DNA of 64,000 bases from assembly GCA_021732605.1 (NCBI GenBank), contig JAKFUS010000010.1, positions 124,001 through 188,000 on the forward strand, read 5' to 3'. The DNA comes from Betaproteobacteria bacterium (lineage in GTDB: Bacteria > Pseudomonadota > Gammaproteobacteria > Burkholderiales > SG8-41). How positions within the stretch are numbered: the first letter of the stretch is position 1; the number at the start of each line of letters is the position of its first letter. The notes beneath the pieces are model-generated. The model was not told the origin of the DNA and ran no database searches. It saw only the letters and a list, made by a program, of their open reading frames with translations. Both the position numbers and the translations under genes were made by a program. Shown in pieces: positions 55,723 to 64,000 of this stretch.

Positions 55723-58278
55723 ATGGCCCAGATCAAAGTCCAAGAATTTGCCCAGGAATTAGGGCTCCGGCCGGAACTGCTCCTTGAGCAGTTGCGCGCC
55801 GCCGGCGTGACCAAGGCATTGACCGCCGATGCCGCCCTGACCGAAAAAGACAAGACCCAGCTTCTGGATTATTTGCGCGAAGCGCACGGCGCCAAGGAAA
55901 GCAAGCAGAAGATCACACTGACCCGCCGGCAAACGACTGAAATCAAGAAAGCTGATGCAACGACCGGCAAGGCGCGCACGATCCAGGTCGAAGTGCGCAA
56001 GAAACGCGTGCTGGTCAAACGCGAGGCAGCGGAACCGGAGAAGGTCGAAGAGCCGCAGCCTGTCGTCAAGAAACCCCTAATTGACGCTGCTGAACTCGCT
56101 ACCCGCGAAGCGGAGGCTAAGCAGCACGCCGAACTGGCCTCGCGCCAGGCAGAAGACGCGGCAAAGAAGCAGGAAAAACGCAAAAAAGCCCAGGCTGCAG
56201 TTGAAACCGCCGCGGAAGTGGTGGTCGCCAAAGCAGAGTCTGCTGCTGCGCCCCCCGCAGATGCTGTTGCGGATCCCGTGGTCGAGGGCACGCTGCACAA
56301 GCCCACTGTGCCGGCCGCTGATGCGGCGAATAAGGCGAAGAAAAGCGCAAAAAAACCGGTAAAGCAGGTGATCTGGCAGGATCCCACAGCGCGCAAACGC
56401 AGCATCAAGACACGCGGTGATGCCACCGGCGGTCTCGGCTGGCGTGAACGTAAAGTGCATCGCACCACCCACAAGCAGGACGGCGACCAGCCGCACGGCT
56501 TCATGGCGCCGACCGAACCGATGGTGCGCGATGTCATGGTTCCGGAAACCATTACGGTCGGTGATCTCGCCCACAAGATGTCGCTCAAGGCCGCTGAATT
56601 GATCAAAGCGCTGATGAAACTGGGTACGATGGCCACCATCAATCAGGTTCTTGACCAGGACACCGCGATCATCCTTGTCGAAGAAATGGGCCATACCGCC
56701 AAGCGTGCCAAACTCGACGAGCCCGATGCTTTCCTGGCCGAATCAGCCGGACAGTCCGAGGTCAAATCGGAGTCACGCGCACCGGTTGTCACGGTGATGG
56801 GCCACGTCGACCACGGCAAGACCTCACTGCTCGATTACATCCGCCGCACCCGCGTTGCCAGCGGCGAAGCCGGCGGCATTACGCAGCATATCGGCGCCTA
56901 TCACGTGGAAACCCCGCGCGGGATGATTACCTTCCTCGACACCCCCGGCCACGAAGCCTTCACGGCCATGCGCGCCCGCGGCGCCAAAGTCACCGACCTG
57001 GTCATCTTGGTGGTCGCTGCTGACGACGGTGTGATGCCGCAGACTGCGGAAGCCATTCACCACGCCAAAGCCGCGAAAGTGCCGATCGTAGTCGCTCTGA
57101 ATAAAATTGATAAACCGGAAGCCAACGCGGAACGCGTCAAGCAGGATTTGGCCTCACGTGAAGTGGTCCCTGAAGAATGGGGTGGCGACACCATGTTCGT
57201 CGAAGTGTCGGCCAAGACCGGGCAGGGCATCGACAGTCTGCTGGAAAGGATTCTGTTGCAGGCTGAAGTGCTGGAACTCAAAGCACCGCGCGATGTACCG
57301 GCAAAAGGCATTGTTGTGGAGGCGCGTCTGGACAAGGGGCGCGGCCCCGTGGCCACCATTTTGATCCAGTCGGGCACCCTGAAGCGGGGCGACATCGTGC
57401 TCGCCGGTTCGGTATTCGGGCGCGTGCGTGCTTTGCTCGACGAAGCCGGCAAAACCATAGACACGGCGGGGCCTTCGATTCCGGTGGAAGTGCTCGGGCT
57501 GTCGGAAGTACCGGCAGCCGGGGCCGAAGTCATGGTGCTCGGAGATGAGCGCAAAGCTCGGGAAATCGCGCTGTTCCGCCAGGGCAAGTACCGCGACGTG
57601 AAACTGGCCAAGCAGCACGCCGCCAAACTCGAAAACATGTTCGAGCAAATGGGCGAGGGCGAGGTCAAAACTCTGTCGCTGATCATCAAGGCCGATGTAC
57701 AGGGTTCCTTCGAAGGTCTGACACATGCGCTCAGCAAACTGTCGACGGATGAAGTGAAGGTCAATATTGTTCACTCTGCAGTCGGCGGCATTACCGAATC
57801 CGACGTCAATCTTGCACTGGCATCAAAAGCGGTCATCATCGGCTTCAACGCCCGTGCCGACGGCATGGCCCGCAAGCTGGCCGAGAGCAACGGCGTCGAC
57901 ATCCGCTATTACAACGTGATTTACGACGCGGTCGATGAAATCAAGGCGGCACTGACCGGCATGCTCTCACCGGAGCGCAAGGAAAGCGCCGTCGGCCTGG
58001 TCGAAATCCGCCAGGTATTCCGCATTTCGAAAGTCGGTGCCGTCGCCGGCTGTTATGTTCTCGAAGGCTTGGTGCGCCGCGGCTCGAAAGTACGGCTGCT
58101 TCGCGACAACGTCGTGATCCACGAAGGCGAACTCGATTCGCTGAAGCGTTTCAAGGACGATGCGCGCGAGGTCAAAGCCGGGTTTGAATGCGGCCTGTCC
58201 CTCAAGAACTTCAATGACATCAAGGAAGGCGACCAGCTCGAAGTCTTCGAGGTCGTCGAAGTGGCGAGGACTCTGTAA
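55723..58278 (+). CDS. infB: translation initiation factor IF-2
   Basis: An 851-aa GTPase that brings fMet-tRNA to the 30S subunit and promotes subunit joining. The IF2-N domain begins [19 protein letters not shown]; a long Ala/Lys/Glu-rich linker spans about 80-240; the G domain has [12 protein letters not shown] (about residue 359), DTPGHEAF and NKIDKP; domains II, III and IV follow, with [19 protein letters not shown] near the end. It starts 21 nt after nusA. Confidence 0.97.
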   Translation: MAQIKVQEFAQELGLRPELLLEQLRAAGVTKALTADAALTEKDKTQLLDYLREAHGAKESKQKITLTRRQTTEIKKADATTGKARTIQVEVRKKRVLVKREAAEPEKVEEPQPVVKKPLIDAAELATREAEAKQHAELASRQAEDAAKKQEKRKKAQAAVETAAEVVVAKAESAAAPPADAVADPVVEGTLHKPTVPAADAANKAKKSAKKPVKQVIWQDPTARKRSIKTRGDATGGLGWRERKVHRTTHKQDGDQPHGFMAPTEPMVRDVMVPETITVGDLAHKMSLKAAELIKALMKLGTMATINQVLDQDTAIILVEEMGHTAKRAKLDEPDAFLAESAGQSEVKSESRAPVVTVMGHVDHGKTSLLDYIRRTRVASGEAGGITQHIGAYHVETPRGMITFLDTPGHEAFTAMRARGAKVTDLVILVVAADDGVMPQTAEAIHHAKAAKVPIVVALNKIDKPEANAERVKQDLASREVVPEEWGGDTMFVEVSAKTGQGIDSLLERILLQAEVLELKAPRDVPAKGIVVEARLDKGRGPVATILIQSGTLKRGDIVLAGSVFGRVRALLDEAGKTIDTAGPSIPVEVLGLSEVPAAGAEVMVLGDERKAREIALFRQGKYRDVKLAKQHAAKLENMFEQMGEGEVKTLSLIIKADVQGSFEGLTHALSKLSTDEVKVNIVHSAVGGITESDVNLALASKAVIIGFNARADGMARKLAESNGVDIRYYNVIYDAVDEIKAALTGMLSPERKESAVGLVEIRQVFRISKVGAVAGCYVLEGLVRRGSKVRLLRDNVVIHEGELDSLKRFKDDAREVKAGFECGLSLKNFNDIKEGDQLEVFEVVEVARTL

Positions 58279-58341
58279 CGCAGTTCCGGATGGTCATCCG
58301 GATCGTTGGCCGCAGATCGGGTCAGAATCTCCACATGCCAA

Positions 58342-58713
58342 ATGCCTAAAGATTTTTCCCGCGGCCGGCGCATCGCCGACCAGATCCAGCGCGAATTGTC
58401 GGAAATCATCCGGCTCGAGCTCAAGGATCCGCGCGTCGCCCTGATCACGATCACCGACGTCGAGGTCACGCAGGACAACTCGCACGCCAAGATTTTTTTC
58501 ACAGCGCTCGGCGAGCCCGTGCAGCAGGAAGCCGCCACCAAGGCACTCGAGCATGCCGCCGGTTTCCTGCGCAGCGCACTGGCGAAACGCATCCAGCTGC
58601 GCACCGTACCCCAGTTGCACTTTCACTACGACATTTCGGTCGAGCGCGGCGTGCGACTGTCGAAGCTCATCGACGAGGCCGTTGCCGACCCTGCGGGAAA
58701 AAAATCGTCGTGA
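58342..58713 (+). CDS. rbfA: 30S ribosome-binding factor RbfA
   Basis: A 123-aa KH-like assembly factor for 16S rRNA 5'-end maturation. MPKDFSRGRRIADQIQRELSEI, LELKDPRVALITITDVEVTQD and HFHYDISVERGVRLSKLIDEA are conserved. ATG 58342 gives the usual N-terminus. It lies 63 nt after infB and 10 nt before truB. Confidence 0.95.
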   Translation: MPKDFSRGRRIADQIQRELSEIIRLELKDPRVALITITDVEVTQDNSHAKIFFTALGEPVQQEAATKALEHAAGFLRSALAKRIQLRTVPQLHFHYDISVERGVRLSKLIDEAVADPAGKKSS

Positions 58714-58723
58714 AGCAGCCGTC

Positions 58724-59677
58724 GTGAAGCCGGCTGCCGCTGCCCGCGATGCGGTTGACGGAGTCCTGCTGCTCGACAAACCACGGGGGCTGACCTCACA
58801 GCAGGCCGTGGCCCGCGTCAAACGGCTGCTCAATGCGCGCAAGGCGGGTCATACCGGAACCCTGGATCCGCTGGCCGACGGCCTGCTGCCGATCGGTCTC
58901 GGCGAAGCCACCAAGTTTTCACAATTCCTGCTTGAGGCTGACAAACGTTATCTCGCCACGCTGCGCCTGGGCGCGGTGACGAGCACGGGCGACGCCGAGG
59001 GCGAGATCATCCAGGAACTGCCGGTGGCCGTGACCCCGGCGCAGATCACCGCGGTATTGCCGCGGTTTACCGGTCCGCAGCAGCAGATACCGCCAATGCA
59101 TGCCGCGATCAAGGTCGACGGCAAACCGCTGTATGCCTACGCCCGTGCCGGCGAAACCATCGTGCGTGAACCTCGATCGATTATCATAAATTCTATTCAA
59201 CTAATTGATTTTATTGATAAAGATATAAAATTACGCGTCTCCTGCAGCAAAGGCACTTATATCCGGGTGCTGGCTGAAGACATCGGTGCAGCGCTGGGCT
59301 GCGGCGCTCACCTGAGCGGGCTGACGCGGGAGGCGGCAGGCGGCCTGGATCTGGCCAATACCGTATCCATGGACGACCTCGAAGCCATGACCCTGCCGCA
59401 GCGGCTGGAATGCTTGCTCCCGGCCGATACCTTTGCCGCAGGGCTGCCCCGGTTCGATGTCGCAGAAGAAGATCAACGCCGGCTGGTCACCGGCCAGCGG
59501 GTGGATCTGGGCGTCACAGCTGCGACGGGACTGTGCCGTTTGTACGGGCCCTCAGGGGCTTTTATCGGCATCGGCGAGGTGGCCGCGGGGACGCTGCTGG
59601 CGCGCCGCCTGCTGACCCAACCGGCACCTGCGGTTCAGAGCCAAAACGGCTTGAGTAATCCGGTAGTTACAGGGTAG
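58724..59677 (+). CDS. truB: tRNA pseudouridine(55) synthase
   Basis: A 317-aa enzyme making pseudouridine-55 in the T-loop of tRNAs. DGVLLLDKPRGLTSQQAVARV, the catalytic Asp in GHTGTLDPLADG, and CSKGTYIRVLAEDIG mark it; a C-terminal PUA-like region follows. GTG 58724 is the first in-frame start after the rbfA stop. Residues about 152-170 (IIINSIQLIDFIDKDIKL) are encoded by a strikingly AT-rich run that includes a copy of the IHF-like element, yet protein length and flanking motifs are normal. Its stop codon overlaps the rpsO -10. Confidence 0.94.
   Translation: MKPAAAARDAVDGVLLLDKPRGLTSQQAVARVKRLLNARKAGHTGTLDPLADGLLPIGLGEATKFSQFLLEADKRYLATLRLGAVTSTGDAEGEIIQELPVAVTPAQITAVLPRFTGPQQQIPPMHAAIKVDGKPLYAYARAGETIVREPRSIIINSIQLIDFIDKDIKLRVSCSKGTYIRVLAEDIGAALGCGAHLSGLTREAAGGLDLANTVSMDDLEAMTLPQRLECLLPADTFAAGLPRFDVAEEDQRRLVTGQRVDLGVTAATGLCRLYGPSGAFIGIGEVAAGTLLARRLLTQPAPAVQSQNGLSNPVVTG
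59198..59232 (+). repeat. AT-rich IHF-like element, copy 10, inside truB
   Basis: CAA-CTAA-TTGATT then TTATTGATAAAGATATAAAA. The core is a perfect IHF consensus and the tail matches copies 3 and 8. It is the only copy within a coding sequence and is read in frame. Confidence 0.5.
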
Positions 59678-59680
59678 AAT
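59651..59680 (+). promoter_or_regulatory. promoter of rpsO
   Basis: TTGAGT (59651-59656), 18 bp, TAGAAT (59675-59680). The -10 includes the truB stop codon; predicted start near 59687. Confidence 0.6.
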
Positions 59681-59709
59681 AGCGCGATTTTTCGTCGGAG
59701 ATAGAAGAC

Positions 59710-59979
59710 ATGGCTGTAACCACTGCCCAGAAGGCACAGGTTTTGCAGGATTTCCAGCGCGCCAAGGGCGACACGGGTTCGCCCGAAGTCCAGGTTGCGC
59801 TGTTGACCGCGCGGATCACGGATCTGACCGATCACTTCAAAGCGCACAGCAAGGATCATCATTCCCGCCGCGGTCTGCTGCGGATGGTCAGCACGCGCCG
59901 CAAACTGCTGGATTACCTGAAAAGAACCAAAATCGAACAGTACAGGGCGCTGATCGAGCGTCTTGGCCTGCGCAAGTAA
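59710..59979 (+). CDS. rpsO: 30S ribosomal protein S15
   Basis: An 89-aa protein, exactly the usual S15 length. [34 protein letters not shown] and [24 protein letters not shown] are conserved. CGGAGATAG is its ribosome-binding region. It lies between truB and pnp as in E. coli and probably has its own promoter. Confidence 0.97.
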   Translation: MAVTTAQKAQVLQDFQRAKGDTGSPEVQVALLTARITDLTDHFKAHSKDHHSRRGLLRMVSTRRKLLDYLKRTKIEQYRALIERLGLRK

Positions 59980-60102
59980 TCTTGGTAAATAAGCAGGCGT
60001 ATGCGGGTCTGTAATGCCAGCGTCCGTGCGCAGTCCGCACGGCGCATGGTTGGCAAGCTGATGCTGGGGAGCATTGGCAACTAGCCTTTAGTGATCCTCC
60101 GG

Positions 60103-60125
60103 AAGACCGCGTGTGCGGTCTTTTT
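60103..60125 (+). terminator. terminator between rpsO and pnp
   Basis: AAGACCGC (60103-60110) pairs with GCGGTCTT (60115-60122) around GTGT, followed by TTTGTTTTTG. It ends about 52 nt before pnp; partial read-through or an internal pnp promoter is needed. Confidence 0.82.
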
Positions 60126-60176
60126 GTTTTTGAGAACAGCAATTTTGAGCAGTGCAAAAAGAAAAGGAAATTCATT

Positions 60177-62291
60177 GTGAACCCGGTAAAAAAATCATTG
60201 ATGTGGGGCCGCCACCAGCTGACGCTGGAGACCGGCGAAATCGCGCGCCAGGCTTCCGGCGCGGTCATGGTCACCATGGAAGATACGGTCGTGCTGGTCA
60301 CCGTTGTCGGCGCACGCAACGCAAAGTCGGGGCAGGATTTTTTCCCGTTGACCGTTGACTACCAGGAACGCACCTATGCCGCGGGCAAGATTCCCGGCGG
60401 GTTTTTCCGTCGCGAAGGCCGCCCGTCAGAGAAGGAAATCCTGACCTGCCGGCTGATCGACCGCCCGATTCGCCCGCTGTTTCCTGAAGGTTTCTACAAC
60501 GAAGTGCAGATCATCGCCACGGTGATGTCCTCGAACAACGAGATCGACTCGGACATTCCGGCCATGATCGGCGCATCCGCCGCGCTGGCACTCTCCGGCA
60601 TGCCGTTTGACGGACCGATCGGTGCCGCGCGCGTGGGTTACAGCGACGGCCAGTACATTCTCAATCCGACCGCTACCGAACTGAAGACTTCGCAGATGGA
60701 TCTGGTGGTCGCCGGCACGCAGCAGGCGGTGCTGATGGTCGAATCCGAAGCCCAGCAATTGCCGGAAGACGTGATGCTGGGTGCGGTCGTATTCGGTCAC
60801 GAACAATTGCGCACCGTCATCGATGCGATCAACGAAATGGTCGATGAAATCGGTGTGCCGGAATACAACTGGACTCCGCCGCAAAAAGACGAGTCGCTCA
60901 TCGCGCGTATGGCGCAAATCGCCGAAGCCGACCTGCGTCAGGCCTATCAAATCAAGCAGAAGCAGGCGCGCACCGTGCGCGTCAAGGAAATCAGTGCGAA
61001 AGTGATCGCCGAACTGCTGCCGGCCGATGCCTCGCCCGACCTGATCAATAGCGTCAAAAACGAACTGGGCAATCTCGAAGCGAAAATCGTCCGCAACCAG
61101 ATCCTTGACGGTGAACCGCGTATCGACGGTCGTGATACCCGCACCGTGCGCCCGATCACCATCCGGACCGGCATCCTGCCGCGCACCCACGGCTCCGCGC
61201 TGTTCACCCGTGGCGAAACACAAGCCATCGTCGTTGCCACGCTGGGCACCTCACGCGACGAACAGATTGTCGATGCGCTGCAGGGTACTTACCGCGAGCG
61301 TTTCATGCTGCACTACAACTTCCCGCCGTATTCGACCGGTGAAACCGGCCGCGTCGGCACGCCGAAGCGCCGCGAGATCGGCCACGGTCGTCTGGCCAAG
61401 CGCGCGCTGGTGGCGGTGCTGCCGTCCGCTGAGGAATTCGCCTATTCCATCCGCGTTGTTTCGGAGATCACCGAATCCAACGGCTCAAGCTCCATGGCAT
61501 CGGTTTGCGGCGGCTGTCTGTCGCTGATGGATGCCGGCGTGCCGCTGAAGGCACAAGTGGCGGGCATCGCCATGGGCCTGATCAAGGAAGGCAACCGCTT
61601 TGCGGTGCTGTCAGACATTCTCGGTGACGAGGATCACCTCGGCGACATGGACTTCAAAGTGGCCGGTACCGAGAACGGCATTACCGCGCTGCAGATGGAC
61701 ATCAAGATCAACGGCATCACCAAGGAAATCATGCATGCCGCGCTGAGCCAGGCGCGTGAAGGCCGCCTGCATATCCTGGAGAAAATGGGCAGCGCAATCA
61801 ACGCGCCGCGCACCGAACTCTCGGCATGGGCGCCGCGCATGATCACCATGAAAATCAAGCCGGAAAAAATCCGTGACGTCATTGGCAAGGGCGGGGCGGT
61901 CATCCGCGCCATCACTGAAGAAACCGGCACCACCATCGACATCCAGGATGACGGCACAGTGGTCATTGCCTGCGTGTCTTCGGAAGGTGGCGAAAATGCC
62001 CGCAAGCGCATCGAGGAACTGACTGCGGATGTTGAGGTCGGCCGCATCTACGACGGCACCGTTCTCAAGCTGCTCGATTTCGGCGCGATTGTCAGCGTGC
62101 TGCCTGGTCGCGACGGCCTGCTGCATATTTCGCAGATCGCCAACGAACGCGTCAACAGCGTGGCTGACCACCTCAAGGAAGGCCAGGCGGTTCGCGTCAA
62201 AGTGCTCGAGGCTGATGAAAAAGGACGCCTGCGCCTGTCGATGAAGGCAGTGGCTGCACCGGCAGAAGCACAGCCTGCGCAGGCACAGTAA
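60177..62291 (+). CDS. pnp: polyribonucleotide nucleotidyltransferase (PNPase)
   Basis: A 704-aa phosphorolytic 3'-5' exoribonuclease. Two RNase PH domains flank a helical domain: first [21 protein letters not shown], second [19 protein letters not shown] with the catalytic region [21 protein letters not shown] domain ([14 protein letters not shown]) and an S1 domain ([22 protein letters not shown]) follow. GTG 60177 lies 8 nt after AGGA and gives the normal start [13 protein letters not shown]; the upstream frame runs through the terminator. Confidence 0.96.
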   Translation: MNPVKKSLMWGRHQLTLETGEIARQASGAVMVTMEDTVVLVTVVGARNAKSGQDFFPLTVDYQERTYAAGKIPGGFFRREGRPSEKEILTCRLIDRPIRPLFPEGFYNEVQIIATVMSSNNEIDSDIPAMIGASAALALSGMPFDGPIGAARVGYSDGQYILNPTATELKTSQMDLVVAGTQQAVLMVESEAQQLPEDVMLGAVVFGHEQLRTVIDAINEMVDEIGVPEYNWTPPQKDESLIARMAQIAEADLRQAYQIKQKQARTVRVKEISAKVIAELLPADASPDLINSVKNELGNLEAKIVRNQILDGEPRIDGRDTRTVRPITIRTGILPRTHGSALFTRGETQAIVVATLGTSRDEQIVDALQGTYRERFMLHYNFPPYSTGETGRVGTPKRREIGHGRLAKRALVAVLPSAEEFAYSIRVVSEITESNGSSSMASVCGGCLSLMDAGVPLKAQVAGIAMGLIKEGNRFAVLSDILGDEDHLGDMDFKVAGTENGITALQMDIKINGITKEIMHAALSQAREGRLHILEKMGSAINAPRTELSAWAPRMITMKIKPEKIRDVIGKGGAVIRAITEETGTTIDIQDDGTVVIACVSSEGGENARKRIEELTADVEVGRIYDGTVLKLLDFGAIVSVLPGRDGLLHISQIANERVNSVADHLKEGQAVRVKVLEADEKGRLRLSMKAVAAPAEAQPAQAQ

Positions 62292-62334
62292 GTTGTTCAG
62301 GCCTGCGCCGGGATTGATTCCGGTGCAGGGCAAT

Positions 62335-62362
62335 AAAAAAGGGAGCCTAGGCTCCCTTTTTT
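62335..62362. terminator. bidirectional terminator of pnp and dksA
   Basis: AAAAAAGGGAGCC and GGCTCCCTTTTTT form a perfect palindrome around TA, giving a T-tract on either strand. It lies between the convergent pnp and dksA stops. Confidence 0.92.
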
Positions 62363-62389
62363 ATTTGTGCCGTCTGCGCAAAGATCGTT

Positions 62390-62815
62390 TTATTTGGCGA
62401 CCTGGCGCTCGCGTAACTCGTCCAGTGTCTTGCAGTCGATGCAGAGGGTTGCCGTCGGACGCGCTTCCAGCCGTTTGAGGCCGATTTCCACGCCGCATGA
62501 ATTGCAGTAACCGTAATCCTTGGCAATGATGAGGCCGATGGTCTCATCGATTTTCTTGATCAGTTTGCGTTCGCGGTCGCGGTTGCGCAATTCCAGCGAC
62601 ATGTCGGATTCCTGGCTGGCGCGGTCATTGGGATCGGCAAAAATGGTGGCTTCGTCCTGCATCGTGTGCACGGTGCGGTCGATATCCTGGGACAACTCGC
62701 GTTTCATGTCCTCAAGCATCTTGCGGAAATGCGCCAGCTGTCGCGAATTCATGTACTCCTCTTTTGCCTTCGCGGGCTTGTACGCAGGGTAATTCTTGAG
62801 TATTTCAGTGGCCAT
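62390..62815 (-). CDS. dksA: RNA polymerase-binding factor DksA
   Basis: A 141-aa partner of ppGpp at RNA polymerase. The coiled-coil tip has D61-PN-D64-R-A66 (DxxDxA), and the zinc finger is C104-NS-C107 and C125-ID-C128. EEYMNSRQLAHF and LELRNRDRERKLIKKI match E. coli. With relA at the other end of the window, both stringent-response arms are present. CATAAT on the minus strand at 62828-62823 lies 7 nt before the ATG, and no Shine-Dalgarno is visible, so a near-leaderless transcript is possible. Confidence 0.96.
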   Translation of the reverse strand: MATEILKNYPAYKPAKAKEEYMNSRQLAHFRKMLEDMKRELSQDIDRTVHTMQDEATIFADPNDRASQESDMSLELRNRDRERKLIKKIDETIGLIIAKDYGYCNSCGVEIGLKRLEARPTATLCIDCKTLDELRERQVAK

Positions 62816-62918
62816 GAGGACGATTATGCACTTTAAAAAAGAGCTTTAATAACAGAATTCGATACCCGTCGCAAGCAAACCCGGGGCTGTGTATCACCCC
62901 GTTGCAAGGGGCGCGTAA

Positions 62919-62948
62919 TTGACGCTGGAGTCAGGGGCGGAGTATATT
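62919..62948 (+). promoter_or_regulatory. promoter of tRNA-Arg/tRNA-His
   Basis: TTGACG (62919-62924), 18 bp, TATATT (62943-62948); start predicted near 62955, about 42 nt before tRNA-Arg. Confidence 0.7.
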
Positions 62949-62996
62949 ACGCGCCTTTGGTTCCGGCGGAAAAATTCCCGGCATGTCCGCTCATTT

Positions 62997-63073
62997 GTGC
63001 CCGTAGCTCAATCGGATAGAGCACCGGCCTTCTAAGCCGGGGGTTGTGGGTTCGAGTCCCGCCGGGCGCGCCA
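62997..63073 (+). tRNA. tRNA-Arg(TCT)
   Basis: Acceptor GTGCCCG pairs with CGGGCGC (one T-G wobble), the anticodon stem CCGGC/GCCGG encloses CTTCTAA with anticodon TCT, the T-loop is TTCGAGT and CCA is encoded. It reads AGA codons. Confidence 0.94.
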
Positions 63074-63102
63074 CAAAACAGCGTGTTTAGATTGGTTTCG
63101 GT

Positions 63103-63179
63103 GGTGGCTGTAGCTCAGCTGGTAGAGTCCTGGATTGTGATTCCAGTTGTCGCGGGTTCGAGTCCCGTCAGCCACCCCA
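63103..63179 (+). tRNA. tRNA-His(GTG)
   Basis: Acceptor GTGGCTG pairs with CAGCCAC, and the preceding G (63103) faces discriminator C, the extra G-1:C73 pair typical of tRNA-His. The anticodon stem CTGGA/TCCAG encloses TTGTGAT with anticodon GTG; CCA is encoded. It lies 29 nt after tRNA-Arg, probably co-transcribed. Confidence 0.95.
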
Positions 63180-63242
63180 CCCCTGATTGCCGCATATCGC
63201 TTTAGTGCATACCTCTACTGCACCCTACTGAATACGGCCAAC

Positions 63243-63686
63243 TTATTTTGCACGTATCAGCCGCTGCTGTTCGCGCTGCCATTCCCGGTCTTTTTCCGTA
63301 TCACGCTTGTCGTGCTGCTTTTTGCCCTTGGCCAGGCCGATTTCCAGTTTGATCCTGCCTTTTGAGTAATGCAGATTCAGCGGCATCAGGGTGTACCCTG
63401 CACGCTCAACGCTGCCGATCAGGCGGCTGATTTCCTCCGCATGCAGCAGCAGCTTGCGGGTGCGCGTGGGATCGGGCAGTACATGTGTTGATGCCGTGGG
63501 CAAGGGGCTGATGTGACAGCCGATCAGGAACAGCTCGGCATTGCCCACAGTCACGTAAGCCTCCTTCAACTGGGCGCGGCCGGCACGGATCGCTTTTACC
63601 TCCCAACCCTCCAAGGCAATACCCGCCTCAAAGCGCTGTTCGATAAAATAGTCGTAAAACGCCTTTTTGTTCTCAACGATACTCAT
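63243..63686 (-). CDS. smpB: SsrA-binding protein SmpB
   Basis: A 147-aa partner of tmRNA in ribosome rescue. [50 protein letters not shown] and the basic C-terminal tail [17 protein letters not shown], which enters the ribosomal A site, are all present. It is divergent from ratA, the usual proteobacterial pair. The ssrA RNA gene is not in this window. Confidence 0.96.
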   Translation of the reverse strand: MSIVENKKAFYDYFIEQRFEAGIALEGWEVKAIRAGRAQLKEAYVTVGNAELFLIGCHISPLPTASTHVLPDPTRTRKLLLHAEEISRLIGSVERAGYTLMPLNLHYSKGRIKLEIGLAKGKKQHDKRDTEKDREWQREQQRLIRAK

Positions 63687-63750
63687 TGCGTAACCAAGTC
63701 ATGACAAGCCGTATTTTAACCGGGCCGGACACGGCGCTGCAGATTCCCGT

Positions 63751-64000
63751 ATGAAAGTCACCCGTTCGGCACTGGTTCAATTCAGCGCCGCCCGGATGTT
63801 CGGGCTGGTGGATGACATCGAGCGCTATCCTGAATTTCTGCCCTGGTGCAGCAGCACTGCGGTGAGTTTGCGCGATCCGGCGACGACCCGAGCGACCATA
63901 ACTATCAATTACCACGGCATCCGGCAGAGTTTTTCTACCGAAAATCACAAGCAGTTTCCGCAGCGAATGACCATACGGCTCGTCGAAGGCCCGTTCAAGA
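63751..64000 (+). CDS. ratA: RatA/Coq10-like START-domain protein, 5' part
   Basis: The first 83 codons of a SRPBCC-fold protein: MKVTRSALVQFSAARMFGLVDDIERYPEFLPWCSST (the VDDIERYPEFLPWC block is diagnostic). The frame runs off the right edge. Homologues bind ubiquinone-like lipids (Coq10) and in E. coli RatA was described as a translation-blocking toxin. Divergence from smpB supports the assignment. Confidence 0.9.
   Translation, partial: MKVTRSALVQFSAARMFGLVDDIERYPEFLPWCSSTAVSLRDPATTRATITINYHGIRQSFSTENHKQFPQRMTIRLVEGPFK

Noticed and set aside
57095-57120. AT-rich AATAAAATTGATAAA in infB as a further copy of the repeat
   Set aside because: It encodes the invariant NKIDKP GTPase motif, and the YAA-N4 spacing and tail are lacking.

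Overview
The window is a GC-rich chromosomal segment of a betaproteobacterium, probably a Burkholderiales-type or related uncultured lineage. The lineage call rests on gene families and gene order: several Bug/TctC solute receptors, surE-pcm-nlpD, thrS-infC-rpmI-rplT-pheST-ihfA-merR, Mth938-alaC-hom-thrC, rimP-nusA-infB-rbfA-truB-rpsO-pnp, and smpB/ratA. It is mostly housekeeping sequence with one accessory stretch. I saw no prophage, insertion sequence, CRISPR array or rRNA.

Layout. 1-9.4 kb: 3' part of relA (EXDD-type synthetase), tRNA-Val, then the translation cluster thrS, infC (AUA start), rpmI, rplT, pheS, pheT, ihfA and a MerR regulator, then tRNA-Pro. 9.4-12.6 kb: a sparse region with one small ORF and strong hairpins, then an EAL phosphodiesterase, a Nit-type amidase and a PlsC-like acyltransferase. 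12.6-15.7 kb: a reverse-strand RraA-like / CoA-transferase III / acyl-CoA dehydrogenase operon. 15.9-22.1 kb: surE-pcm-nlpD facing a moxR-DUF58-transglutaminase operon, with no rpoS after nlpD. 22.3-26.9 kb: a 1520-residue GAF/multi-PAS histidine kinase. 26.9-36.6 kb: Mth938 protein, alaC, hom, thrC, nadC, a GltB-like protein, and clpB behind a textbook sigma-32 promoter. 37-49.8 kb: accessory metabolism, with an alpha/beta hydrolase-OsmC fusion, three Bug receptors, a TauD-type dioxygenase, a PIN protein, a thioesterase, a four-domain rhodanese, a TauE permease, rhlE, an HNH protein, an internally duplicated membrane protein and a DUF1223 protein. 49.9-64 kb: rnm, yciO, trpS, lexA, the rimP-to-pnp operon, dksA, tRNA-Arg, tRNA-His, smpB and partial ratA.

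The most unusual signal is a family of about 30-bp AT-rich elements at ten loci. They share a core YAA-N4-TTG(A/T)TT followed by an AT tract. That core is the reverse complement of the published IHF consensus, or one to two mismatches from it. Most copies sit just after stop codons. One locus (thrC/nadC) has two copies head to head, and one copy lies inside the truB reading frame. They resemble the IHF-binding (RIB) parts of enterobacterial BIMEs but without REP sequences.

Regulatory signals that can be read directly include a perfect SOS box overlapping the lexA -10 with a predicted leaderless start, the AUA start of infC, intrinsic terminators placed 20-52 nt ahead of thrS, pheS, rimP and pnp, and a promoter-plus-terminator pair in the ORF-free gap after clpB that may mark a small RNA. 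Functional calls come from motifs and gene order only; no database search was run.
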